Assembly (NCBI RefSeq): GCF_002892835.1
Contig: NZ_PJMB01000004.1
Span: forward strand, 186,001 to 250,000
From: Arthrobacter sp. AFG7.2
Lineage (GTDB): Bacteria; Actinomycetota; Actinomycetes; Actinomycetales; Micrococcaceae
Length of the DNA stretch: 64,000 nucleotides
Direction: 5' to 3'
Both the position numbers and the translations under genes were made by a program. Below the pieces are notes generated by a model. The model saw nothing but the letters and a program-made list of their open reading frames with translations, made no database searches and was not told the DNA's origin. The first letter of the stretch is position 1; each line of letters begins with the position of its first letter. This document shows, piece by piece, positions 26,925-34,966 of this stretch.

Positions 26925-28070
26925 TCATCTGGACCACAAAACACTCTCCAGCCATGACCCTGCAGCGTGCTGCTGGTAATCCTCCGGCCCGGGCACGTGA
27001 ATACTCGAGGCCTGGCCCTCAAGGCCCCTGCTGCGGGTCACGGCCTCCAACATGCCAAGTACCCGCAGCCCGGACGTGTTGGTGGACAGCGCTTTCTGCT
27101 GGCCGCGGGCACGCCGGGCAAACTCAGCAGCCACGCGGTCCCGTGCCTCCTGCCCGAAGATGGGCACCGGTCCTTCTTCAGCCGGCACCTGAAGTGCGCC
27201 CGGCTCTGCCCAGTAAGGGGACCGGCGCCGCTGCTGGCTGGATGAATCAGAGTCGAAGATCCCCAGTTGCTCCTGCTGAAGCATGGCGTCCCACACCAGG
27301 ACAAGCTGGGAACCTGCGATGACCAGCTGATGGCTTTTGACGCGGCTCAGGTTGTTGACGTGCAGGTGCACCGTGGCATCGTTGGGAAGCCTGAAATTCA
27401 CGTGGCCAACGCAATCGCGGCCGGTTCCCAGCGGGTCACCGCCGAGGGCTGAAACCCCCTGGGGGTTGAGGCGCCCGGCAAAGACGTAGTCAAGCAGCGC
27501 AAGGCTGTCCGGGGCGAGGTCCCAGAAGACGTCCCGGTCAGTCCGGACCAGGCTGCTTTCGGTCCGCACCGCTTCGACAAAGAGGATATCGCCCAAGGAT
27601 CCACTGCTTACCAACTTCTGCATCTTTTGCACAGCTGGTTCAAAACACTGGGCCTTGTTTGCCATCAGGACAACACCCCTGGCGTCCGCCTCGGCAGCCA
27701 TCTCCTGCCCGCGCTCCAGGCTGTCCGCCAGAGGCTGTTCCACCAGGACGTGCTTGCCGGCCCGCAGTGCCGTCATTCCTGTTCCGAACAGGGCGCGGAG
27801 GGGGGTGGCGATCGCCACTGCATCCACTTCCACGCTGTCCAGCAACTCATCAATGGCCTCAAACCAAGGCGATCCGCCCAGCTTCTCCGAGACGCTGCCG
27901 GCCCGGCGGGAGTCCACGTCGCAGATCGCGGCCAGGTCCCAGTCCGGGCTGGCCTGGAGGGTTTCGGCCATGCCCGCTCCCCGGGAACCGGCGCCCACCA
28001 CCGCGATGCGCAGCCTGTCTGCGTCTTCGCGGTCCCTGCCGTGGCTGAAGTCCTTCGCGAAAGCTTCCAT
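26925..28070 (-). CDS. Gfo/Idh/MocA family oxidoreductase-like protein, atypical active site
   Basis: A 381-aa Rossmann-fold protein of the nucleotide-sugar dehydrogenase type. GAGSRGAG at 26-33 binds the dinucleotide. The family motif E-K-P after AGKHVLV is E111-Q-P here, so the catalytic lysine is missing. The D-x-x-x-H motif (usually DLAPHD) reads D184-L-A-P-D188, so the conserved histidine is Asp. The fold seems intact, but normal sugar dehydrogenation is doubtful. The ATG at 28070 is chosen for its AGAGGA ribosome binding site; a longer frame to 28130 would overlap the transferase gene. It lies between the initiating transferase and the DegT gene. Confidence 0.82.
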   Translation of the reverse strand: MEAFAKDFSHGRDREDADRLRIAVVGAGSRGAGMAETLQASPDWDLAAICDVDSRRAGSVSEKLGGSPWFEAIDELLDSVEVDAVAIATPLRALFGTGMTALRAGKHVLVEQPLADSLERGQEMAAEADARGVVLMANKAQCFEPAVQKMQKLVSSGSLGDILFVEAVRTESSLVRTDRDVFWDLAPDSLALLDYVFAGRLNPQGVSALGGDPLGTGRDCVGHVNFRLPNDATVHLHVNNLSRVKSHQLVIAGSQLVLVWDAMLQQEQLGIFDSDSSSQQRRRSPYWAEPGALQVPAEEGPVPIFGQEARDRVAAEFARRARGQQKALSTNTSGLRVLGMLEAVTRSRGLEGQASSIHVPGPEDYQQHAAGSWLESVLWSR

Positions 28071-28084
28071 TCTTTTCCTCTTTG

Positions 28085-29683
28085 TCAGTAGGCGCCGGAA
28101 GGCTGGATGACGGCCCGGAAAGTCCGCCACAAGATCAGCAGGTCACCTGGAATCGACCAGTTTTCGACGTAGTACAGGTCCAGGCGCACGGCCTCGTCCC
28201 AGTTCAGGTCGGACCGCCCATTGATCTGCCAGAGGCCGGTGAGGCCTGGCTTAATGAGGAGGCGCCGGTGGGTGTGCCGCTCGTAGCCGCTCACTTCGCG
28301 TGCAAGGGGAGGGCGTGGCCCCACCATGCTCATATCGCCGAGGACGACGTTCCAGAGCTGCGGCAGTTCGTCCAGGGAGTACTTGCGCATCCAGCGCCCG
28401 CACCGCGTGACCCGGGGATCGTTACGGATTTTGAACAGGACCCCGGCACCTTCGTTGTTATTGTTCAAAACCGACAGGCGTTCTTCCGCGTCCACCACCA
28501 TGGACCTGAACTTGTACATGCCGAACGTCTGGCCTCCCTTGCCGATGCGGTCCTGGCGAAACAGGATGGGGCCCGGGCTGTCCAGCCGGACAATAACGGC
28601 AAGCAGCAGCAGCAGCGGTGAAAGTGCGGTGATAGCGGCACCGGCAAGTGCCACGTCCATGACCCGCTTGAGCACGTGTTTGCCGCCGGAATACTGGGGG
28701 ATGTCCACGTGCATCAGTGGAAGCCCTTCCACGGGACGCCAATGGATACGGGGCCCCGCGACATTCGTGAGGGTGGCTGCCAGCACCATCTCGGCGGAGC
28801 ACTCCTCCAGCCTCCACCCCAGTTCCCGGATGAACTTGTTCCCGCCCGGGAGTGGTCCGGCAACTATCACGGCATCCGCCTGGGCGAGCCGTGCAGTCCG
28901 GGCAATGTCATCCGTGGAAGAAAGAACCGGCACCAGCTGCTCGCCCACGCGCAGCCGGGCGCCGCGGCGGGAACCGGGCAGGCACACGCCGAGGATCTTG
29001 TAGACGGGGCCGGACTTCTTTTCGATCTGCTGGACGACGTAACGGACGTCCTCAGGCTCACCGACAACGATTGCCCGTGACAGGTGCCGTCCCTTGGCCT
29101 TTTCCGTCGCCAGCCGGCGGCGGAATAGCCAGCGGTTTGCGGTCAGGGACAGGATGCCCACCGGTAAAGACACGGCGAACATGGTGGCGCCGCTTTCGAT
29201 TGAGAAAACGACGGAACCAATGGCAATCAATCCAAAGAGACGGAACGTGGCGGAAATGACCCGCTTATATTCGTCCGCACCGACGCCCAGAACCTTGGGA
29301 TCGCGCGTCCTGTAGATTTCCAGAGCCGCGATCCAGATCAGTGCCAGTGCAAGGCTGGCCGTAATTCCTGCAGCGGTGGAGGTCCTGCTCAGGAGCCCTG
29401 GACTGGCAAGGTGGTAGCCGAGAGCCACGGCCCCGGCGATCAGGAGTGAGTCCGTGACACGCAGGAGGTTGATGTGGACTGAAATCCAGTCGGCGGAGGA
29501 GGCTTTACGGCGAAGTGCCGGCGGCACGAGGCTGACGGCGGGGCGGTAACCCGGCGAGACCGCCGGGACGGGACCGTCGCCTGCCAGGGCAGGACGTTCG
29601 CCTGCCAGAGTGCCGGTGAGCGGTGAACCTTTGGTCCCATAAAACATTGGACGCCGCTGCCCGGTGACGGGTGCTTCTGCCAT
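28085..29683 (-). CDS. Polyprenyl-phosphate glycosyl-1-phosphate transferase (initiating sugar transferase)
   Basis: A 532-aa membrane enzyme that starts glycan assembly by moving a sugar phosphate from a nucleotide sugar to undecaprenyl phosphate. Membrane segments lie at about 72-200, a CoA-binding-like Rossmann domain at about 200-310, another helix near 345-365, then the catalytic domain with FRQDRIGKGG, MYKFRSMVVDAEE, SLDELPQLWNV, GPRPP and GLTGLWQINGRS. This is the WbaP/ExoY (PHPT) family. First gene of the minus-strand operon with the Gfo/Idh, DegT and NeuD-like genes, preceded by the 93-bp element at 29728-29820 that also precedes the BY-kinase gene. Confidence 0.93.
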   Translation of the reverse strand: MAEAPVTGQRRPMFYGTKGSPLTGTLAGERPALAGDGPVPAVSPGYRPAVSLVPPALRRKASSADWISVHINLLRVTDSLLIAGAVALGYHLASPGLLSRTSTAAGITASLALALIWIAALEIYRTRDPKVLGVGADEYKRVISATFRLFGLIAIGSVVFSIESGATMFAVSLPVGILSLTANRWLFRRRLATEKAKGRHLSRAIVVGEPEDVRYVVQQIEKKSGPVYKILGVCLPGSRRGARLRVGEQLVPVLSSTDDIARTARLAQADAVIVAGPLPGGNKFIRELGWRLEECSAEMVLAATLTNVAGPRIHWRPVEGLPLMHVDIPQYSGGKHVLKRVMDVALAGAAITALSPLLLLLAVIVRLDSPGPILFRQDRIGKGGQTFGMYKFRSMVVDAEERLSVLNNNNEGAGVLFKIRNDPRVTRCGRWMRKYSLDELPQLWNVVLGDMSMVGPRPPLAREVSGYERHTHRRLLIKPGLTGLWQINGRSDLNWDEAVRLDLYYVENWSIPGDLLILWRTFRAVIQPSGAY

Positions 29684-29727
29684 GGTGACCCCTTCCGGTA
29701 TGTCCGCTTGTGTCCTGGCCGTGAAGT

Positions 29728-29820
29728 AAAGCTAGTCACGGCGAACCCAGTGCGGAGGGTTTACGCGGGCCCTTTGTGGGTCCCGCAAAGGAATATTGTG
29801 GATAATGCGGGTAGCTGCAG
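29728..29820 (-). promoter_or_regulatory. 93-bp upstream element, copy A (initiating transferase)
   Basis: Three blocks in fixed register. A 31-bp box at 29790-29820 matches 47832-47862 at 26 of 31 positions. A hairpin follows (29765-29769 with 29782-29786 plus an inner 3-bp stem) whose loop contains CCACAA on the transcript strand. The last block is TAGCTTT (29728-29734). The same blocks occur with the same spacing upstream of the BY-kinase gene. TAGCTT fits the actinobacterial -10 pattern TAnnnT. Confidence 0.7.
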
Positions 29821-29831
29821 CAGCAGGCCGG

Positions 29832-32525
29832 CTAAAGGACCGGCAGGACGTAGGGCTCCGGAGCGGCCTTCTCCTTGCTGGCTGCCAGGGCGGTCAACTG
29901 GGCACGGGACTCGACTCCGAGCTTGCGGTAGATGCCGGTGAGACGCACTTCCACAGTCCTTACGGACACGAAGAGCGTGGACGCAATCTCCTTGTTGCGC
30001 ATGCCGCGGGCAACCATTCTGGCGAGAACCCGTTCATGGTCGGCCAGCAGCAGCATGGCGGGGTTTCCCTGTGGACCGGGTGCTTCCACTCTTTCGTCCA
30101 GCAGGAGCGCGTCCACGTGTTGCACCCACGCGTGGGCTCCGACTTCGTCGAACATGACCTTTGCCCGCAGCAGCCCGTCGCGGGCATCCCGCAGGCGGCC
30201 AAGTGCCTTCAGCCGTTCCGCGTAGCAAAGCATTGTCCTTGCCCGCTCAAGCAGCGAATCCCGTGCGTTCCGGCTGTCCAGCGCCTGGCCGAACAACTGC
30301 AGCGACTGCTCACCATCCGCCAGGATGGCTCGGCTGCGGGCAACTGCCATCATCAGCCAGGGTGAGCGCAGCCCAACAGAGCGGCTCTCCAGGCTGAGGA
30401 GTGCCTGGGTGGCCTCCCGGTGCCGTCCCAGCCGGACCAGTACCTCCACGAGGTCGGCATCGCACCGCAGCAGGGTGGGATTACTGAACCTCGTGCCAAT
30501 CTCAGCGGCGCGTGACAACTGCGCAAGGGACTCAGCCAAGTCGCCCCGGAGCAGCGCGAAGTGGCCCTGCCAGGCGGCAAGCTGGGCGGTGATGGCAGGA
30601 TGGCTTTCGGCGCCGGCGAACCGCTGTGCCTCAGCCGCGTAGGTCTGGGCCAGGCTTTCGTCCCCCATGGCATGTGCACGCCAGACCCGGAAAACGTGCC
30701 GCAGGCCGCGGTGATACTTGAACTCCGGTTCCAGCAGTTCAAGGTCATCCATCAGTTTGCCGGCAGCCCGGACGTTTCCCGCCCGGATCTCGTTGTCCAC
30801 GGCCAGGAACAGGGCGGTTTCCCGCCAGTTCACGTGGGTGTCCCGGGCAGACGTCCGCACCATGGCAAAGAGCTCCTGCGCCTGGTCGTACCGCTCGGCG
30901 TAGCTGAAGGCGCGGCCCTGGATCAGAAGGCCAGTCACGGAAGCGTTGCCCTCCAGCGTGTGCTTCCGGCCCGGGTGGACCGTGTCGCCGCTGGTGGACT
31001 CCGTGAGCAGCCTTGCACGTTCGGTGATCTCGAGGCACTCTGCTGAGGCCGCGTCCCGGAAATTTTCTGCGTACTGCAGGAGATCGCACGCATCCTTGAA
31101 TTCCCATCGTTCCGCGTAATAGACCGCGGCGACGGCGAGGAGATTGGCAGCGAAGGCAGGGTCATGCTGGCCAAATTCCTTCACGAGGCGCAGCACCATA
31201 CTGGCACGCACTGCTCCCCCCTGGATGAAGTCTATTTCGAAGGACAGCCCTGTCAGCCGCAGGATGAGGGCGGGATTGCGCGTCACCCGTTGCGCCCACT
31301 CAAGGTAGCGCCGTGCGTATACGAACTCACCCCGGTTGAACAGCAGTTCAGCGATCGCGGCGAGGCGGGCTGCGGTTTCCGCCTCCCAAGGGTTGATGGT
31401 CAGGGCGCGCTCAACATACTCAACCGCGAAAGACACTTCGCCGCCCCGGATCAGGTCCACGGCGTGGCGGAGCAAACCAAACGGGGTCTGGCGTTCAAGG
31501 GCGGTGAAGCTGAGATGCCACCTGCGGGCGTAAGGGTCAGTGTCCTGGCACGCATCGGCAAGGGCCCGGTGGTTGGCGGTGCGGACCGTCGGTGCCATGG
31601 TGGCAAAGACGTAGCCGCGGAGCAGCTGGTCGCGGATCGCGAGGTGCGGCCCCGCCCTGTGCACCATCCCGCAGGCCAACAGTTCGTCCACGCCGGTCCA
31701 GACGTCCGGGCTGATCTTTTCCAGAGTAGTGATGTCACTTCGGCACGAGAGGGACAGGAGATCCAGGACATTCCGGGCAGGCGCAGTGAGTCCGCCGAGG
31801 ACAAGGGCGTATTCGGCCTCGAAGCTGCCCTTCCCCGGGAGGGGAACCGGCAGGGCAAGCTTTCCCTCTGCTTGCCGCGCAAGCAGCCCGGCATAGAGCT
31901 CGACGGCGGCGAGCGGGTTTCCGCCTGCGGCTGCAGCAACGGCGTGGGCAGCGGCCGTGGTGGTTTGCCGTGCCGGAATCGCTTCAAGCATCCGGACGGT
32001 ATCGCTGTAGCTCAGCGGCTGCAGGCGCAGCACCGCCAGGCCGCTGAAAGGGTTGTCGGGAGCGTCCTCGCGGAGGCAGACGAACATGGCAATGTCCGTG
32101 CCGGACAGCCGGCGGGCCAGGAAACCGATAACTGCCTGGCTGCTTGGGTCCAACTGGTCGGCGTCGTCGATGACGACGACCGTTCGTGAGGACGCCCGCT
32201 GGTGCAGGCCATTGAGAAGCATTGAGGAGATAGCCGGCACATCCAGGGTGCCCGCAGTATCCCGCAGGAGCTCGTCCGCGATCCTGTTGAGGACAGGGTC
32301 ATCCATGGCGTTGAGGAGGGCAGTAACCCCGGACAGTGGCCAGTCCGACTCGAACGCGCTCGCTCCAAGGAAGACGGTCCTGTAATCCGAAAGCGTTGGG
32401 ATCTCCGACACCAGGGCGGACTTCCCCACCCCATGGCCGCCGATCACCGCGAGAGCGGTGTCCTTCGGACCACGGATGACGGAAAGAAGCCGGTCCAACT
32501 CCTTGTTTCGCCCTAACAATGACAT
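29832..32525 (-). CDS. Large ATP-binding LuxR-type (LAL/MalT-like) transcriptional regulator
   Basis: An 897-aa STAND-type regulator. N-terminal Walker A GGHGVGKSA (29-37) and Walker B VVVIDDADQLDP near 120 form an ATPase module. A long helical TPR-like middle (about 330-800) likely senses partners or ligands. The C-terminal LuxR helix-turn-helix reads LARMVARGMRNKEIASTLF and VSVRTVEVRLTGIYRKLGV. The gene sits in the glycan locus, divergent from the fusion gene, across a 503-base gap full of repeated CTACCTA elements, and its stop is 12 bases from copy A of the shared upstream element. It is a good candidate for the cluster-situated activator (inference). Confidence 0.9.
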   Translation of the reverse strand: MSLLGRNKELDRLLSVIRGPKDTALAVIGGHGVGKSALVSEIPTLSDYRTVFLGASAFESDWPLSGVTALLNAMDDPVLNRIADELLRDTAGTLDVPAISSMLLNGLHQRASSRTVVVIDDADQLDPSSQAVIGFLARRLSGTDIAMFVCLREDAPDNPFSGLAVLRLQPLSYSDTVRMLEAIPARQTTTAAAHAVAAAAGGNPLAAVELYAGLLARQAEGKLALPVPLPGKGSFEAEYALVLGGLTAPARNVLDLLSLSCRSDITTLEKISPDVWTGVDELLACGMVHRAGPHLAIRDQLLRGYVFATMAPTVRTANHRALADACQDTDPYARRWHLSFTALERQTPFGLLRHAVDLIRGGEVSFAVEYVERALTINPWEAETAARLAAIAELLFNRGEFVYARRYLEWAQRVTRNPALILRLTGLSFEIDFIQGGAVRASMVLRLVKEFGQHDPAFAANLLAVAAVYYAERWEFKDACDLLQYAENFRDAASAECLEITERARLLTESTSGDTVHPGRKHTLEGNASVTGLLIQGRAFSYAERYDQAQELFAMVRTSARDTHVNWRETALFLAVDNEIRAGNVRAAGKLMDDLELLEPEFKYHRGLRHVFRVWRAHAMGDESLAQTYAAEAQRFAGAESHPAITAQLAAWQGHFALLRGDLAESLAQLSRAAEIGTRFSNPTLLRCDADLVEVLVRLGRHREATQALLSLESRSVGLRSPWLMMAVARSRAILADGEQSLQLFGQALDSRNARDSLLERARTMLCYAERLKALGRLRDARDGLLRAKVMFDEVGAHAWVQHVDALLLDERVEAPGPQGNPAMLLLADHERVLARMVARGMRNKEIASTLFVSVRTVEVRLTGIYRKLGVESRAQLTALAASKEKAAPEPYVLPVL

Positions 32526-33028
32526 GGGTCCCCAATTCTCGAAGAAGGAGACCGCATTCTTTCGCTAGTTGTAGTTCCAATATTTGGCGCCGCCATCCGG
32601 TTTTGCGATATAACCGTTGGGTCGGCAGGCTGTCGGCTTGCGCCTCCAGCACGGTTCCCAGCCGTTAAGCGAATATATCCCTGAATTTGTCCGCCGCGCC
32701 ATATATTCTTCACTTAGTATTAGCTCAAGATCACCCCTGCTTTTGCTCAAGGGGGCAGCTAATGCCCTACCTACCTAATCGCTCATGGGCGTGCCCTCCC
32801 CTACCTAATGCTTTCGCCGGCCGCCCGATCCCCATACCTAGCGGACGTGCCTGCGGGCGCGCCCTCTACCTACGTACTTCAGGGGTTGCGCGGCGTAAAA
32901 AGCGAGTACCCACTACTCGTGATGCCCGTTAGGTAGGGGGGTAGGCTCTCGGGACGGCCATAGGGGTCGGCGACGGGCCTGCTGGGGGTTCAGCAACCGG
33001 ACGGCGTCCCCATTCCAACTTTCATGAA
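32526..33028. promoter_or_regulatory. 503-base divergent regulatory region with phased CTACCTA repeats
   Basis: No gene is supported. Near the regulator gene, GAATATAT (32671-32678) and ATATATTC (32701-32708) form a perfect inverted repeat. Then ACCTA cores occur at 32769, 32773, 32803, 32836 and 32868, and an inverted TAGGTAG at 32930. Excluding the doubled first core, neighbouring sites are 30, 33, 32 and 62 bases apart, close to multiples of three helical turns. Units one and three also share GGGCGyGCCCTC. The region is likely an operator array between the LAL regulator and the glycan genes. Confidence 0.6.
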
Positions 33029-34966
33029 GTGGTGAGCGAATTGTCCAATTCCCCCCAGCTTCCGGTTTCTTATTCTGAGTCGGAATTGGTCAGCGAAAAC
33101 GCTGCAGAAAACAACGGAAAATCATTGCCCGGTATAAATTCGTCCCTTATTGCCGTTTTCCGGGAATTGGATAATGCCGGATCCCCATGGGTTCTTCTCC
33201 GGGGGGAACTGGACCTGGTCCGCCCCGCAGGAGATGTGGACCTGCTTGTTTCCCCGGACCTGCTGGCCCGCCTGGACGGCCTTCTTGCCGGCGTGGGCTT
33301 CCGGCGCGTCATCGCGCTGGGTCACGGTAGCCATCGCTTCTACTTCCGCTATCTCGCCGGTGAAGACCTCTGGCTCAAGCTGGACATCGTGTCGGACATC
33401 AGCTTCGGGTATTTCCAGGAGCTGGGTACCGATCTCGCTTCCGGATGCCTCCAACGGCGCACGGCGCTTGGGCCGTTGTGGCTGCCGCAGGCTCAAGACC
33501 AGGCGTGGCTTCAGATCCTGCACCTGGTACTCGATAAGGGTGAAGTTGCATCCTCCCGGGTTCCTGCCGCCCGTTCCGCAGCGGCCCTGGCTTCAGGAGC
33601 CGACCCCGTAGCTGCCTACCTGGACCGGACACTGGGAGACGGAACGGCGGAAGAGCTTCTCGGGGTGCTCCAGTCGGGGAGTTTCGACGAGGTCCCCGCT
33701 AAGGCCGCCGCATTGAAACGAATATGGACAGGTACCAGGGTTCCGCCGTGGCTGGTCAGCTCAACAAGCAGGGCACTGCGGCGGGTGGGTCCGCGCCTCA
33801 AGGGGAGGGGGCCTGTGGTCGGTGCGCTGGCCCCCGACGGAGCGGGCAAAACGACCCTCCTCCATGGCCTCCGTTCCGGCTGCCCCCTGCCGTCTGCCTA
33901 TGTCTACATGGGGCTGTGGTCCAGCAGTCCCCAGGATCGATGGCTCCAGAAGATACGCGGCGGCTTCCTTGTCAGGAAAGTGTTCCGGATACTCAGGGCA
34001 GGACTTGCCGCCAGGTACCATTCGCTGCGCGGCCGTGTGGTGCTCATGGACCGGCTGGCGTTCGACGCCCTGCTTCCTGGCTCACAGGCACGAAGCCGTT
34101 TGGGTGCGCTGACAGATGCGTTCGCCTTGCGTTTCCAGCCGCGCCCCGATCTTGTCCTGGTCCTTGACGCTCCTGGTGAGCTGATGTTCGCGAGGAAGGG
34201 CGAACACAGTCCCCAGATACTGGAAGGTTGGCGCAACGCCTACCTGGAGTTGGCGGAAGACATTCCATCGGCATACATCCTGGATGCAGGCGAGTCCGCG
34301 TCAACGGTCCGGTTGAAGGCAACCGAGCTCCTGTGGAACGTTCTCGCAGGCACAAAAGCGGTGGAGGAAGCGGACACCGAGCGGCTGCCCCTGCATTTGT
34401 GGATGCTGTTGGACTGGCGCTTCCTCCTTCCCGTCGTCCGCCCCGAAAAGCTCGGCTACGGAGGCAGGGTCAGCGATGATGCCGCCACAGCCATGCTTCT
34501 TTTGGATCCGTCCGCCCAACGTCTTGAGCCCGCTGACGGGCAGGCCCCGAGCCGTGAATTCGATGTTGTCCTGCTCTCGGAGCCGGACAAACCGTTGTTC
34601 GGGGCCGCCGTCGAATCACTAAAACCGGGTGGCTGGATGTGCGTACAGGTCCGTCGCTCATTCCGCTTCGGCACCGGGCCACACACCCTGGCGGGGTGGA
34701 AGCACGCCATGGAGCGCGCGGGCTTTGACGATCCGGCCGTCTACTGGCATGTACCGACGCTCGAACGGCCGGCACGATTTGTTCCCACCGCATCAAGGAC
34801 TGCCGTCAGCGATACCTTGTCCCACTATTCGCGCGTACGTTTTGGCAAGGCCAAGGCAGCCATCGGAAGGCTTGCCTTGAATCTGGGCTTGTTCAACGTG
34901 GCTGCTGCTGAAGGTACTGTGGTTGGCCAGCGGGCACGGGAAGCCGGCCGGCAGGAGCTGCCATGA
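33029..34966 (+). CDS. Three-part fusion: nucleotidyltransferase-like, thymidylate-kinase-like P-loop, methyltransferase-like
   Basis: A 645-aa protein of unknown function. Residues about 40-200 resemble a nucleotidyltransferase fold (LLRGELDLVRPAGDVDLLV with D-x-D). Residues about 258-440 are a P-loop kinase of the thymidylate-kinase type (GALAPDGAGKTT at 264-275, VVLMDRLAFD as an LID/DR motif, DLVLVLDAPGELMFARKGE). The C-terminal 200 residues have FDVVLLSEPDKPLF and LKPGGWMCVQVRR, reminiscent of the second half of SAM-dependent methyltransferases but without a clear SAM-binding glycine motif. GTG start at 33029 has a weak ribosome site; GTG at 33032 or a later TTG are alternatives. It overlaps the next gene by four bases (ATGA). 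Confidence 0.7.
   Translation: MVSELSNSPQLPVSYSESELVSENAAENNGKSLPGINSSLIAVFRELDNAGSPWVLLRGELDLVRPAGDVDLLVSPDLLARLDGLLAGVGFRRVIALGHGSHRFYFRYLAGEDLWLKLDIVSDISFGYFQELGTDLASGCLQRRTALGPLWLPQAQDQAWLQILHLVLDKGEVASSRVPAARSAAALASGADPVAAYLDRTLGDGTAEELLGVLQSGSFDEVPAKAAALKRIWTGTRVPPWLVSSTSRALRRVGPRLKGRGPVVGALAPDGAGKTTLLHGLRSGCPLPSAYVYMGLWSSSPQDRWLQKIRGGFLVRKVFRILRAGLAARYHSLRGRVVLMDRLAFDALLPGSQARSRLGALTDAFALRFQPRPDLVLVLDAPGELMFARKGEHSPQILEGWRNAYLELAEDIPSAYILDAGESASTVRLKATELLWNVLAGTKAVEEADTERLPLHLWMLLDWRFLLPVVRPEKLGYGGRVSDDAATAMLLLDPSAQRLEPADGQAPSREFDVVLLSEPDKPLFGAAVESLKPGGWMCVQVRRSFRFGTGPHTLAGWKHAMERAGFDDPAVYWHVPTLERPARFVPTASRTAVSDTLSHYSRVRFGKAKAAIGRLALNLGLFNVAAAEGTVVGQRAREAGRQELP

Noticed and set aside
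32765..32945. CRISPR-like array
   Set aside because: The repeated core is only 5-7 bases, repeats are degenerate, and there are no cas genes nearby.
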